Shown here one piece after another: positions 1 through 10,000 of a DNA stretch of 64,000 nt (its first letter is position 1; every line of letters begins with the position of its first letter). The notes under the pieces are model-generated. The model searched no databases, was not told the origin of the DNA, and was given only the letters and a program-made list of their open reading frames with translations. A program made the position numbers and the translations under genes. The stretch spans positions 179,206 through 243,205 of the forward strand of contig NZ_JAHPZO010000004.1 in the NCBI RefSeq assembly GCF_019042655.1, given 5' to 3'. The stretch is from Planococcus sp. CP5-4_YE (lineage in GTDB: Bacteria > Bacillota > Bacilli > Bacillales_A > Planococcaceae).

Positions 1-1533
1 AGATTCGCTCGCTTTGGTCGTAACCGTGGTTGACTCGCCGTCATATGTGAAGTGGTCAAAGACATATTCCGTCACATCAATAGCGTATTGCACCGGGTTA
101 GTCATCGCCCCAAGCTCGCGGTCGACCAGTTCCATCTGCTCCGGAGTGATGTACGTATAAGCCGTATTGCTCAGATAAGCCATATAATGCTCGGTGAATA
201 ATTGCGAATGGAAAATAATATTCATTTCCGGCGAATAATCGATGCGGTGAATGAACGGGCTTTTCTGGATGCTGACGATTGATGTCGATTTCACTTCCAG
301 GTGCTGGTGATGTTCAGCAATGAAAAACGTCTCGACGTTATTGCCAAAAATATCAACATGTTCTTTCGTTAATGTCGCGGGCGTAATATCCGCGCGGTAA
401 GACAGAAGGCGCTGGCATTCATCCGTTCTTGGTTTCAGGCGGATGGTGTTCATGCTTTGGTCGACAATTGTTTCATAATCAAAAATATTGGTATGCTCGA
501 TTTTGTATTTCATAGAAGTTATTCCTTTCATATCCATCCCTTGGGATTGGAACGCCATCGCTGTTTCCGCTTCGGGATCGGTCAAATAATAAGTGCTGGA
601 GAAAATCCGGCTGATTTCGTTGCAGCCATCCTGGAAACGGTTCAAAAAATGCATCAATTCATCCGAATCCAACGATTCGATATCCGTCTCACTGAAGGAA
701 GTCCGGACTTCATCGAGTTTGGCATATAACTCCCATGAATAATGCGAAACTTTGCCTTCTTCAAGTTCTTCAACCGCAGCCCGTACATGGTCAAGGCAAT
801 AGCGGATCGACCTCGGAAAGGTTTTGTCCGAGATCAAAAAGCTCAATACTTTCTTCGGCTCCATGCGTGGCGGATTGCTCTTCAAGTACGCGTTGTAGCC
901 GTTCGTCATCCTGAGAGCCGCCAGCCAGAAATAATAATCATCTGTCTTTTCTTTTCTGACGCGTTCACGCGTCCGCTCGCAGACGACATTCAAAATGCGT
1001 GCCGTCTTTTCTGCCCGCTCGAGCCATTTGGCGATTTTAATCATTTGATACGCCACACCCCTGGACATCGAAGACTCGACAATTCCCTGGGAAATAAGTG
1101 AAGTCGTTTTGATGTTTTCAAGGAATGACCTCATGTCACGGACTGAACTGTTTTTCAAATCCATTTCATTAAGCGCCAAATATGAACGGTTCCAGGTTTC
1201 CCAATAATCATCCGGGATATGGTCGCGGCTGATGCGGGCATTTTCACGAACGACCATGGCGCAGCTGGCGACTGAATTGGAATTTTCCTGCGCCATCGCC
1301 AAATATTGCACCAGCTCCGATTCTTCATACGTTGGATTGGCTTTGATCCGCCGCATCGTCTCCGTCGAATCACAAATCTCAAAAATCAGCCGCCAATCCG
1401 AATCGCGTACCAACTCTTCATCGGCCGCTTCGATCATCTGAAGCAATTGTACGTCGAGGATGCGCGCATTGTTCTCCGCCCGCTCGACATTCCGGGACAT
1501 CCAATACAATGAATTTGCAACACGGCTTAACAT
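1..1533 (-). CDS. alpha-E (DUF403) protein fused to a transglutaminase-like domain, C-terminus beyond window
   Basis: The reading frame runs open from the ATG at 1533 to the left edge (at least 511 codons, no stop). Residues 1 to about 325 are the all-helical alpha-E domain (opening MLSRVANSLYWMSRNVERAE). From about residue 341 (MKYKIEHTNIFDYETIVDQS) the sequence is the beta-rich N-terminal domain of bacterial transglutaminases, reaching the YVFDHFTYDGE stretch that precedes the Cys-His-Asp core, which lies outside the window. The two domains are usually separate neighbouring genes; I checked codon by codon that the junction near 540-511 has no stop. The ATG directly abuts the TAA of the ATP-grasp gene (1536-1534), so translation is probably coupled. 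Family knowledge (comparative genomics of amidoligase/ATP-grasp clusters) suggests peptide synthesis or peptide tagging; substrate unknown. Confidence 0.85.
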   Translation of the reverse strand, partial: MLSRVANSLYWMSRNVERAENNARILDVQLLQMIEAADEELVRDSDWRLIFEICDSTETMRRIKANPTYEESELVQYLAMAQENSNSVASCAMVVRENARISRDHIPDDYWETWNRSYLALNEMDLKNSSVRDMRSFLENIKTTSLISQGIVESSMSRGVAYQMIKIAKWLERAEKTARILNVVCERTRERVRKEKTDDYYFWLAALRMTNGYNAYLKSNPPRMEPKKVLSFLISDKTFPRSIRYCLDHVRAAVEELEEGKVSHYSWELYAKLDEVRTSFSETDIESLDSDELMHFLNRFQDGCNEISRIFSSTYYLTDPEAETAMAFQSQGMDMKGITSMKYKIEHTNIFDYETIVDQSMNTIRLKPRTDECQRLLSYRADITPATLTKEHVDIFGNNVETFFIAEHHQHLEVKSTSIVSIQKSPFIHRIDYSPEMNIIFHSQLFTEHYMAYLSNTAYTYITPEQMELVDRELGAMTNPVQYAIDVTEYVFDHFTYDGESTTVTTKASES

Positions 1534-2991
1534 TTACGCATCCTCCCCTTCTTCTTTCTTTTTGAATACCCACGTGTCTTTTCCGCCGCCGCCTTGAGAA
1601 GAGTTGACAACAAGCGAACCTTCTTTTAGCGCAACGCGGGATAATCCGCCAGGCAATACGTGGGTCGTTTCGCCTCTCATGACGAATACCCTCAAATCCA
1701 CGTGGCACGGGTAGAACTTGTCTCCTTGATAAGCGGGTGCGCGGGACAGCTTGATTGTCGGCTGCGCTATATACTGATGAGGCGTTTCGATGATTTTCTC
1801 CCTGAACTTTTCGATCAGCTCCTTCGATGCGTGTGGGCCGACGAGCATATCATACCCGCCGGATGCCCCTACGTTTTTAACGACGAGCTCTTCAAGATGC
1901 TCGAGTACCCATTCCCGATCTTCGGGCTTATCAAGCAAATACGTTTTCACATTGTCGATGATCGGTTCTTCGTCCAAATAATAGCGGATCATCTCCGGCA
2001 CATATGCATAGATCGCTTTGTCATCTGCGACGCCGTTTCCGACCGCATTCAAAATCGCGACATTGCCTTTTTGGTAAGCTTCCATCACACCCCTGACCCC
2101 GAGTGCAGAATCTGAACGGAATGCTTCAGGATCCAAGAAATCATCATCGATTCGGCGGTAAATGATATCGACGCGCTTCAGCCCACGGATCGATTTCATA
2201 TAGACGATATTATTTCGGACGACCAAATCACGGCCTTCGACTAAATCCATTCCCATCTGCTGGGCCAGGAAAACGTGATCGTAATAAGCCGAGTTGTACA
2301 TGCCGGGAGTCAATAGCACCGCAAACGGTTTGTCTTTTCTCCCTTTTGGGGCATGGTCCAAAATCGAATCATGCAGGAAGCTCATTTGATGCTCGAGCGT
2401 CCTCACCGAATGATTGACGAAAAACTCAGGGTACACTTGCCGCATAACATAGCGATTCTGGTAGACATAAGACAATCCTGACGGGTTGCGCAAATTGTCT
2501 TCAAGTACATGGTATTTGCCATTTTCGTCACGGATTAAGTCGATTCCCGCCAGGAAGATATGATTGCTGAGCGGGATATCGACGCCTTTCATTTGTTTTT
2601 CGTAATAATAAGGATTGTCTTCGACCAAATGCCGGGGCACAATCCCTGCTTCAATAATATTTTGGTCGTGATAGACATCATCCAAAAAACGATTCAGTGC
2701 CTCTGCACGCTGCGTCATTCCTTTTTCGACGATCTCCCATTCTTCCGGCGGGATGATGATCGGCACAAAGTCGAACGGCATTGTCCGCTCAGTCCCTACA
2801 TTATTATGGTAGACAGTGAAAGTGATGCCTTGGCGGAGAAACGCTAACTGTGCTGTTTCGTGTTTTTCCTTTAATTCATCTTCTGAAAATCGCTTGATCG
2901 CTTCATGGAAAGTCTTGTAGTGGGCTTTCGGTTTTCCATCGGGCATAAACATCTCATCAAAAAATGGACTGGTTTTATAATCGTTAAACAC
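1534..2991 (-). CDS. circularly permuted ATP-grasp protein (DUF404/DUF407 type)
   Basis: 485 residues matching the circularly permuted type 2 ATP-grasp family in length and sequence; recognisable parts are the DNLRNPSGLSYVYQNR and KNVGASGGYDMLVGP blocks and the C-terminal LPGGLSRVALKEGSLVVNSSQGG segment. These enzymes are predicted amide or peptide-bond ligases acting on ATP and carboxylates; no substrate is known here. The start is a GTG at 2991 preceded by a GAGGGGGT Shine-Dalgarno. It is the first gene of a two-gene operon with the alpha-E/transglutaminase fusion, a classical partnership for this family. Confidence 0.9.
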   Translation of the reverse strand: MFNDYKTSPFFDEMFMPDGKPKAHYKTFHEAIKRFSEDELKEKHETAQLAFLRQGITFTVYHNNVGTERTMPFDFVPIIIPPEEWEIVEKGMTQRAEALNRFLDDVYHDQNIIEAGIVPRHLVEDNPYYYEKQMKGVDIPLSNHIFLAGIDLIRDENGKYHVLEDNLRNPSGLSYVYQNRYVMRQVYPEFFVNHSVRTLEHQMSFLHDSILDHAPKGRKDKPFAVLLTPGMYNSAYYDHVFLAQQMGMDLVEGRDLVVRNNIVYMKSIRGLKRVDIIYRRIDDDFLDPEAFRSDSALGVRGVMEAYQKGNVAILNAVGNGVADDKAIYAYVPEMIRYYLDEEPIIDNVKTYLLDKPEDREWVLEHLEELVVKNVGASGGYDMLVGPHASKELIEKFREKIIETPHQYIAQPTIKLSRAPAYQGDKFYPCHVDLRVFVMRGETTHVLPGGLSRVALKEGSLVVNSSQGGGGKDTWVFKKKEEGEDA

Positions 2992-3073
2992 GTGGCCGAA
3001 CCCCCTCTGTTAGAATACCGCCAGTAACTTCCGCTGATTTTTAAAAGATGTGAATTTTCTGTCTACTGGAGGG

Positions 3074-3106
3074 AAAGAAAAAGCCATGCCCATGCTCGGC
3101 ATAGCT
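3074..3106 (-). terminator. rho-independent terminator after the YtxH-like gene
   Basis: On the minus strand AGCTATGCC and GGCATGGCT form a stem around a short loop, followed by TTTTTCTTT. It lies just past the stop of the YtxH-like gene. Confidence 0.65.
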
Positions 3107-3131
3107 GTTCTTTGTTCTATTATAACCGAAG

Positions 3132-3674
3132 TTATTTTTTTGTTGTGTCATCGTTTAAAGATTTGTCAGAAGATGAACCAGTTTCCGGATTCTTTTTCAA
3201 TGAATCCGTATAGTCGGTGCTGCCGCCGAATGCGCCGCCGCTCGGCTTGTCCGACTCTGTAGAGGAGCCAGTAGAAGAGAACGAGCCGTTGTTCGACGAA
3301 GATGTCGTTTTGCCCGTCGCAGAATCCGATCCTTTTGTTTCCCCGACTTCATCTTGGACAGTCTTATTCGCTTGGTCGAGCGCGTCTTTTTCCTTATCCA
3401 TCATTTGCTGTTGCTTCTCGATGGTCGTCTTGACTGTATCGACTGCTTTGTTGATATGGGGCTTTACTTTATCGACCATGCCTCCCGATTGTTCGTTGAA
3501 GCGGTCCAAATTCTTCTTGATGTTTTCTTTCATGTCGGCTTTATTCGTTGAAGAGCTGCCGGTACTTTGCGTGCTGCCAGTTTCTGATTTTTTCTGTGTC
3601 ATTGCTGCCCCGATTGCTGCTCCTACACCAAGCAATACAAGTTTGCTGAAAAATCCACCTGATTTTCTTGCCAT
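3132..3674 (-). CDS. YtxH-like membrane-anchored stress protein
   Basis: 180 residues: a short basic N-terminus, one hydrophobic segment with small residues (about 9-26, SKLVLLGVGAAIGAAM), then a helical stretch (about 50-105) and a Ser/Gly/Thr/Asp-rich low-complexity tail ending in KK. This layout is typical of YtxH/general stress proteins; sequence identity outside the anchor is low, so function is not assigned. ATG at 3674 with an AGGAGGT site. A sigmaB-like promoter (3720-3745) lies about 45 bp upstream. Probably monocistronic. Confidence 0.7.
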   Translation of the reverse strand: MARKSGGFFSKLVLLGVGAAIGAAMTQKKSETGSTQSTGSSSTNKADMKENIKKNLDRFNEQSGGMVDKVKPHINKAVDTVKTTIEKQQQMMDKEKDALDQANKTVQDEVGETKGSDSATGKTTSSSNNGSFSSTGSSTESDKPSGGAFGGSTDYTDSLKKNPETGSSSDKSLNDDTTKK

Positions 3675-3719
3675 TTTATGACCTCCTTCTCAAATTTTAT
3701 AAATCTTAGTGTAGTAAGT

Positions 3720-3745
3720 ATAGACGGAATTGCCTATTTTCAAAC
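3720..3745 (-). promoter_or_regulatory. candidate sigmaB promoter for the YtxH-like gene
   Basis: Minus strand GTTTGA, 14-bp spacer, GTCTAT. The -35 fits the sigmaB consensus (GTTTAA) well, the -10 (GGGTAT type) only partly. Weight comes from the gene being of a stress family. Confidence 0.35.
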
Positions 3746-3760
3746 ATCGCTTCCCTAAAA

Positions 3761-3796
3761 AGGAAAAGGACACTCTTGTGGAAGAGCGTCCTTTAC
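3761..3796 (-). terminator. terminator overlapping the HD-GYP stop codon
   Basis: Minus strand AAAGGACGCTCTT and AAGAGTGTCCTTT pair perfectly but for one mismatch, followed by TTCCTTTTT. The stem includes the stop codon of the HD-GYP gene. Confidence 0.85.
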
Positions 3797-4707
3797 GGTG
3801 TATCTGTTAATTTTCCTTCTTCTAACAATACTTGCTTAAATGCTTTTACAACTTCTTCATCATATTGTATACCGATCAATCGCTCGATCTCGTCCATCGC
3901 ATAACCGGCCGTGAACGCAGAACGATAAGCGCGGTCTTCTGTCATCGCATCAAAAGTATCGCAGACGCCAATGATTTTCGCCTCAATCAGGATCTCGTCG
4001 CCTTTCAAGCCGAATGGATATCCGCGCCCATTCAACCGTTCATGGTGCTGCTCCACAATATCGGCAATATCTTTATAAGGGGTGTCGCGAATCATATCTG
4101 CCCCATCCCCTGGATGTTTTTTCACTAGATCAAACTCTTCATCCGTCAATTTGGAAGGTTTTTTCAGTACTTCTTCAGGAATATTGATTTTGCCGATATC
4201 GTGGAGGATGGATGCTAAAAATAAAGATTCCATATGCTCTCTGGTTAACTTTAGCTTCGCAGCTGTTTTAACAGCATAGTTAGCTACTCGAGCGCTGTGA
4301 TTAAAAGTATAACGATCCTTTTGCTCAACTTTTTCACCAATTTTTCTTAACTCTTCGATAATTTTGCTCAAGTAATGAAAGACAGGAACCGTCGATACTG
4401 AGAAAAGCGTCACCGTTTCTGTAACTCCGAAAGAAACAGGCACTTCTAATTCATTGCATGAAAAGAACCTACCTTTTCCTAATGTAATGATATCTCCTTC
4501 GACTTCCGCCTGAATCTCTCCATCCAATATGTAATAAAATTCATAAGCATCAGCAACTTCACTTGGAAAAAGGATAAAACTATTATCTTTTAAAATTGTT
4601 TGTTTGAGGAGTTCTAACCCACCCCCTCGTCCTAATAAAGACAGGGTTGTGGTATCATTTTCAATCTTTTCCAGATAGTTCCCATTCAATATATCCAAGC
4701 CTCTCAC
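3793..4707 (-). CDS. HD-GYP phosphodiesterase with N-terminal cupin-like domain
   Basis: 304 residues from a GTG at 4707. The N-terminal ~115 residues look like a cupin/cyclic-nucleotide-type beta barrel (FYYILDGEIQAEVEGDIITLGKGRFF). The C-terminal domain is HD-GYP with HD at residues 169-170 in LHDIGKINIP and the signature HHERLNGRGYP around 221-231, all metal ligands apparently present. The family hydrolyses cyclic di-GMP (or a related cyclic dinucleotide) in the cytoplasm. An in-frame ATG exists at 4761, but it would start inside the upstream gene's terminator hairpin and has no Shine-Dalgarno; the GTG has AAGGGA at good spacing. A GGDEF-EAL protein at the other end of the window could belong to the same signalling network. 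Confidence 0.85.
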   Translation of the reverse strand: MRGLDILNGNYLEKIENDTTTLSLLGRGGGLELLKQTILKDNSFILFPSEVADAYEFYYILDGEIQAEVEGDIITLGKGRFFSCNELEVPVSFGVTETVTLFSVSTVPVFHYLSKIIEELRKIGEKVEQKDRYTFNHSARVANYAVKTAAKLKLTREHMESLFLASILHDIGKINIPEEVLKKPSKLTDEEFDLVKKHPGDGADMIRDTPYKDIADIVEQHHERLNGRGYPFGLKGDEILIEAKIIGVCDTFDAMTEDRAYRSAFTAGYAMDEIERLIGIQYDEEVVKAFKQVLLEEGKLTDTP

Positions 4708-4725
4708 ACATTCACTTCCCTTATA

Positions 4726-4761
4726 TAAAAAAAATGAGAGCAAAGTTACCTCTACTCTCAT
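4726..4761 (-). terminator. terminator after the secreted coiled-coil gene
   Basis: Minus strand ATGAGAG and CTCTCAT arms followed by eight T. Sits between the secreted protein gene and the HD-GYP gene and decides the later start of the latter. Confidence 0.75.
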
Positions 4762-4793
4762 ACTACTCTTTTTGTAGGTTATCTACAATATTC

Positions 4794-5264
4794 TTACCAA
4801 GAAACTACTACGATCGGGTCGATTTTAGCAGTTTTGTCTGCGAAATCTTCTTGAACTAGGACGATGTCTGCGACGATTCCTGAAGCTGTGGCACGTTCAA
4901 TTCCTTCCAATGTAATTTCTTCAGCTTTTTTCTGCAAAGCTTTAATCAATTGCGCGATTTCTTCTTCGTAATTAGCTGTAAGTTCAGCTTGTTTCGCTTC
5001 ATCTTCTTCAGAAGCTAATTGATTGATATATTTTTCGTGCAACTCTGCGGCTTTTTCTTGTTCTTTCACGATTTCAGCTTCAATTTTTGCATTTACGCCG
5101 TTGATGTCTTTGATAGCTGCCTGCACTTCCGCACTCATGCCTTCCTCGATTTCATAGTACGGAACTTCCGATACTACGAGTAATTCTTCTGCAAAAGCTC
5201 CTGTACCTAACGATAAAATCATTAAAAATGAAAAAGCGACAGCTGCAATACTTTTCTTAAACAT
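4794..5264 (-). CDS. small secreted coiled-coil protein, function unknown
   Basis: 156 residues from the ATG at 5264, which follows AGGAGGAAATGTA; an in-frame ATG at 5282 lies upstream of that Shine-Dalgarno and is discarded. Residues 1-25 are a clear signal peptide (MFKKSIAAVAFSFLMILSLGTGAFA, cut before EE). The mature part is Glu/Lys/Ala-rich and helical (about 50-125), with a heptad-like IKALQKKAEEITLEGIERAT region, and ends VVVSW. I do not recognise the family. It has its own promoter (5354-5382) and terminator. Confidence 0.75.
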   Translation of the reverse strand: MFKKSIAAVAFSFLMILSLGTGAFAEELLVVSEVPYYEIEEGMSAEVQAAIKDINGVNAKIEAEIVKEQEKAAELHEKYINQLASEEDEAKQAELTANYEEEIAQLIKALQKKAEEITLEGIERATASGIVADIVLVQEDFADKTAKIDPIVVVSW

Positions 5265-5353
5265 TACATTTCCTCCTGACATTTAGTTAAATTCGTAGGT
5301 TATGAATTCCTGCTGCGACTATATGCGAGGTTAACTATAGTCCTACAATGACT

Positions 5354-5382
5354 AGTATATATAAACCAGGACTTTGGCACAA
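5354..5382 (-). promoter_or_regulatory. sigmaA promoter of the secreted protein gene
   Basis: Minus strand TTGTGC, 17-bp spacer, TATACT. AGTCCT and AGGACT form an inverted repeat that brackets the -10, a possible operator. Confidence 0.55.
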
Positions 5383-5456
5383 TACGAATGTAAAAATTAA
5401 CAAAAAATAAATATTTGTATTTTCTGAAAAGATAATGAATATCTTTTTTCTTTCGT

Positions 5457-5494
5457 GAAAAAGAGCCCGCCACTATAAAGTGCGAACTCTTTTT
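5457..5494 (-). terminator. terminator of the gltBD operon
   Basis: Minus strand AAAGAG TTCGCAC / GTGGCGGG CTCTTT stem with TTTATA loop and a T tail, about 15 bp after the gltD stop. Confidence 0.8.
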
Positions 5495-5506
5495 ATTGAT
5501 ATTCAG

Positions 5507-6994
5507 TTAAGGCAATACAGTGCTGCCCATCAAATAACGGTCGCATTCCCGCGCAGCTTCACGGCCCTCGTTGATCGCCCAGACGATCAAGCTCTGGCCT
5601 CTGCGCATATCTCCTGCCGCAAAGATCCCTTCTACATTCGTGCGGTAATCGCCGTATTCGGCTTTGACGCGTGAATTGGCGTGCGTTTCTACATTCAACT
5701 GATCAATCAGCAACTGTTCCGGCCCGCTGAATCCGATTGCGATCAGGATTAAGTCCGCTTTCCATACTTTTTCCGTGCCCGGAATTTCTTCGCGAATGCG
5801 GTTGCCCTGCTCATCGATTTTCAACTTGACGTTGACAGTATGGACTTCTTTGACGTGTCCGTTTTCATCACCGACAAATTTCTTCGTCATGACCGCATAG
5901 GCACGCGGATCGTCGCCGAAAGTTGCTGCGGCTTCTTTATGGCCGTATTCTACGCGGTGGATTTTCGGATACTGCGGCCATGGATTGCCTTTTTCGTCAC
6001 GGAGTGCGCCTTTTTGATCGTAGACATCGAATTGCACCAGGCTCTCGCAGCCGTGGCGTACGGAAGTTGCGAGACAGTCTGTCCCCGTATCCCCACCGCC
6101 GATAACGATGACGTTTTTCCCTTTTGCCGAAATATAATTGCCGTCTTCCAAATCGGAATCGAGCAAGCTTTTCGTGCTGGCATGCAGGAAGTCCATTGCG
6201 AAATGCACGCCTTCTAAGTCACGCCCTTCGACGTCGATATTGCGGTGCACAGTCGCACCGGTCGCCATGATGACCGAATCGAAATCATCGCTTAATTTCG
6301 TTGCGGGATAATTTTTGCCGACTTCGACATTCGTCACGAAGGTGATGCCTTCTTGCTCAAGGATTTTGACACGGCGCGTGACCATGTCGTATGGCAACTT
6401 CATTTCAGGGATGCCGTACGTCAGCAGGCCGCCGATGCGGTCGCTTTTTTCGAACACTGTTACGGTATGGCCAGCTTTGTTCAATTGGGCTGCCGATGCA
6501 AGACCTGCTGGACCTGAACCCACAACAGCCACTTTTTTGCCGGTGCGGTGTTTCGGCGGTTCTGGAACGACCCAGCCTTCCGCAAATCCGCGTTCGATGA
6601 TGGACCTCTCAACCGTACGGATCGCAACAGAGGGTTCGTTGATGCCGAGAACACAAGCCCCTTCACACGGCGCTGGACAAGCGACACCGGTGAATTCCGG
6701 GAAATTATTCTTTAAATGCTCGCGGTGAAGCGCCTCTTTCCATTGGCCGCGATAGACAAGATCATTCCACTCCGGAATCAAGTGATTGACCGGGCAGCCG
6801 GTCGTGCCGTTGTCAAGATCCATGCCGGTCTGGCAGGTCGGAACGCCGCAATCCATGCAGCGCGCTCCTTGCTTTTGCACTTCCTGTTCAGATAGCGGAA
6901 TCGTATAATCTTTCCAATCACGTGTCCGCTGTGCCGGGTCGCGTTCTTTTACAGTCTGACGGTTATACTCCATAAATCCGGTTATCTTCCCCAT
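5507..6994 (-). CDS. gltD: glutamate synthase small subunit (NADPH-GOGAT beta)
   Basis: 495 residues, the family's usual length. N-terminal ferredoxin-like region carries the 4Fe-4S cysteines (CMDCGVPTC near 46-54 and CPAPCEGAC near 106-114). FAD-binding fold at [17 protein letters not shown] (about 155) and NAD(P)-binding fold at [13 protein letters not shown] (about 295). It feeds electrons from NADPH to the large subunit, which makes two glutamates from glutamine and 2-oxoglutarate. ATG at 6994 with a GGAGGGAAACA site. Lies 65 bp downstream of gltB in the same operon. Confidence 0.97.
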   Translation of the reverse strand: MGKITGFMEYNRQTVKERDPAQRTRDWKDYTIPLSEQEVQKQGARCMDCGVPTCQTGMDLDNGTTGCPVNHLIPEWNDLVYRGQWKEALHREHLKNNFPEFTGVACPAPCEGACVLGINEPSVAIRTVERSIIERGFAEGWVVPEPPKHRTGKKVAVVGSGPAGLASAAQLNKAGHTVTVFEKSDRIGGLLTYGIPEMKLPYDMVTRRVKILEQEGITFVTNVEVGKNYPATKLSDDFDSVIMATGATVHRNIDVEGRDLEGVHFAMDFLHASTKSLLDSDLEDGNYISAKGKNVIVIGGGDTGTDCLATSVRHGCESLVQFDVYDQKGALRDEKGNPWPQYPKIHRVEYGHKEAAATFGDDPRAYAVMTKKFVGDENGHVKEVHTVNVKLKIDEQGNRIREEIPGTEKVWKADLILIAIGFSGPEQLLIDQLNVETHANSRVKAEYGDYRTNVEGIFAAGDMRRGQSLIVWAINEGREAARECDRYLMGSTVLP

Positions 6995-7059
6995 TGTTTC
7001 CCTCCAGTTCGCATATTTTTCAAGCTGTTCTCTATGAAAGGCAGCTGTTACCGGCCTTG

Positions 7060-10000
7060 TTACTTACCGGCTGAAGCCATTTTACTTTCTTCGAATGCGG
7101 CCATTTCAGCATCAAATTTCGCCATGCCGCTATCCTGCAGCTTGCTGATGCGTTCGTTGATCTTCAAATAGGCTTTCGGAATGACCCGGACGAATTTGGC
7201 AGACAGAATCTCCCAATGCGTCAATACGCGTTTGCCGTTGAGGCTTCCTGTGTAGCGCACGTGGTTTTCGACCATTTCTTTCAGTTCCGCAATTTCAACA
7301 GGGTCTGCGAGCGGCTGCATATGAACCATTTCAGGGTTGCAGCGTTCGCTGAATGTCTCTTCTTCATCAAGGACATAGGCGACACCGCCTGACATGCCAG
7401 CTGCGAAGTTTTTGCCGGTCTCTCCGAGGATGACGACGCGCCCGCCGGTCATGTATTCACAGCCATGATCGCCGACACCTTCGACAACGATTTTCGCGCC
7501 TGAATTACGGACCGCGAAACGCTCGCCGGCCATGCCGTGGATATACGCTTCCCCAGCCGAAGCACCGTAAAACGATACGTTGCCGATGATAATGTTCTTC
7601 TCAGGAAGGAATGTCGAATCTGCTGCCGGCTTGACGATGATCTTGCCACCGGATAAACCTTTTCCGACAAAGTCATTGGAGTCGCCGATCAGTTTCAGCG
7701 TCATGCCTTTTGGAATGAACGCACCGAAACTTTGACCTGCAGAACCTTGGAAGTTGAAAGTGATTGTGTCTTCAGGCAGGCCTTCCGCCCCGTATTTACG
7801 GGAAATGGCACTGCCGATAATCGTTCCGGTCGCACGGTGGATGTTGCGGATCGCCGTCGATACTTCGACCGGCTCTCCCGTTTCGATCGCATTGCGGCAG
7901 CGAGGCAAGAGCTCCTGCACGTCAAGCGTATGCTTCAAGCCATGGTCTTGCTTGATCGTCGCATAGCGGCCGACTTTATCCGGAAGATCCGGCTGATAGA
8001 GCAGCTGCGTCAAATCCAGCCCTTCCGCTTTCCAATGCTTGATGGCTTTATTCGTTTCCAGCACATCGGTGCGTCCGATCATTTCATTGATGGTGCGGAA
8101 GCCGAGCTCTGCCATCAATTCGCGTGCTTCCATGGCGATAAAGCGCATGAAGTTCGCAACATGGTCTGCTTCGCCTGTATATTTTTTGCGCAGTTCCGGG
8201 TTTTGTGTCGCAATCCCAACTGGGCATGTATCCAAATGGCAGACGCGCATCATGACGCATCCAAGGACGACGAGCGGTGCTGTCGAGAAGCCGTATTCTT
8301 CTGCTCCGAGTAGCGCTGCCGTGACGACATCGCGCCCAGTCATCATCTTGCCGTCTGTTTCGACGACGATGCGGTCGCGCAGGCCGTTCAATAGCAATGT
8401 CTGATGCGTTTCAGCAAGGCCGATTTCCCACGGCAAGCCGGTATGCTTCAAGCTCGTTTTCGGCGCAGCACCTGTGCCGCCGTCATAACCGCTGATCAAG
8501 ACCAGGTCTGCACGGCCTTTGGCGACGCCTGCTGCGATCGTACCTACACCGACAGCTGATACAAGCTTGACGCTGATGCGCGCATGCGGATTGGCATTTT
8601 TCAAGTTGAAGATCAATTCCGCCAAATCTTCGATCGAATAGATATCGTGGTGAGGCGGCGGTGAAATCAATTCAACACCCGTTGTCGAACCGCGAACTTC
8701 CGCAATCCAAGGATATACTTTCTTGCCTGGCAAATGCCCGCCTTCTCCAGGTTTCGCTCCTTGTGCGACTTTGATCTGGATTTCGTCAGCATTGACTAAA
8801 TAATGGCTCGTGACGCCAAAGCGGCCAGATGCGACTTGCTTGATGGCGCTTCTGCGGCTGTCGCCGTTATCGTCCGGGATAAAGCGCGAAACTTCCTCTC
8901 CGCCTTCTCCGGAGTTGCTGCGGCCGCCGATTTTATTCATGGCGATCGCCAATGCTTCGTGGGCCTCTTTACTGATCGAGCCGTAGGACATGGCACCTGT
9001 TTTGAATCGTGCGCAAATCTCTTCGACCGTTTCGACTTCTTCGATTGGGATCGGCGTGCGATCTTTGAATTTCAATAAGCCGCGCAAGGATTGGAGATTG
9101 GCTTTTTCATCCGTTAATAGCTTTGAATACTTGCGGAAGGTATCGAAATTATTCGTCCGACACGCCTGTTGAAGCGTATGGATGGTCATCGGGTTGTACT
9201 GATGATCTTCGCCATTTTCACGATATTGATACTCATCGCCCGACTCAAGCGCCGGGTTCGCTCCCTCGCGTTCCGGATAAGCAGACGCGTGGCGCAACAG
9301 GACTTCCTTGGCAATGATATCGAGTCCAATACCGCCAAGACGTGAAGATGTCCGTGTAAAGTATTTGTCGATGACGTCCATATGAATGCCGATCGCTTCG
9401 AAAATTTGTGCACCTCGGTAACTTTGAATCGTTGAAATGCCCATTTTAGACAAGATCTTGATAATTCCATCTGTTACAGCTTGAACATAACTCGCTTCGG
9501 CTTGCACCGCGTCCATGCCATGGATATCGTCTTTCGCCACCAAGTCTTCAATCGATTCGAATGCTAGGTAAGGGTTAATCCCCTCTGCTCCGTACCCAAT
9601 CAACATGGCAAAATGATGCACTTCGCGCGGCTCTGCGGATTCCAGCAAAATGCTCATACGCGTCCGGGTGCCTTGGCGGATTAAATGGTGATGAAGCCCG
9701 GATACTGCGAGCAGTGCAGGAATCGCCGCATGCGTGCTATCAACTCCCCGGTCAGATAAGATGACAAGCGTTGCGCCTTTTTCGATGGCTTCGTCCGCTT
9801 CTGCAAATAATGCTTCCAAGCGCGCTTCCATCGCTTCTGCGCCTCCGTCTGCTTCAAACAAGATCGGCAAGGTGACGGCCTTGAACTCCGGGAGGTTCTG
9901 CTGGCGCAGCCTTTCAAGCTCTGCATTCAGCAACACCGGTGTTTCTAGCCGGATATGGCGGGCACTTTCCGGTTTCGGATCCACCAGATTGCCTTCAGCC

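Noticed and set aside
4708..4761. N-terminal extension of the HD-GYP protein from the ATG at 4761
   Set aside because: The first 18 codons coincide with the upstream gene's terminator hairpin and lack a ribosome site; the GTG at 4707 has one.
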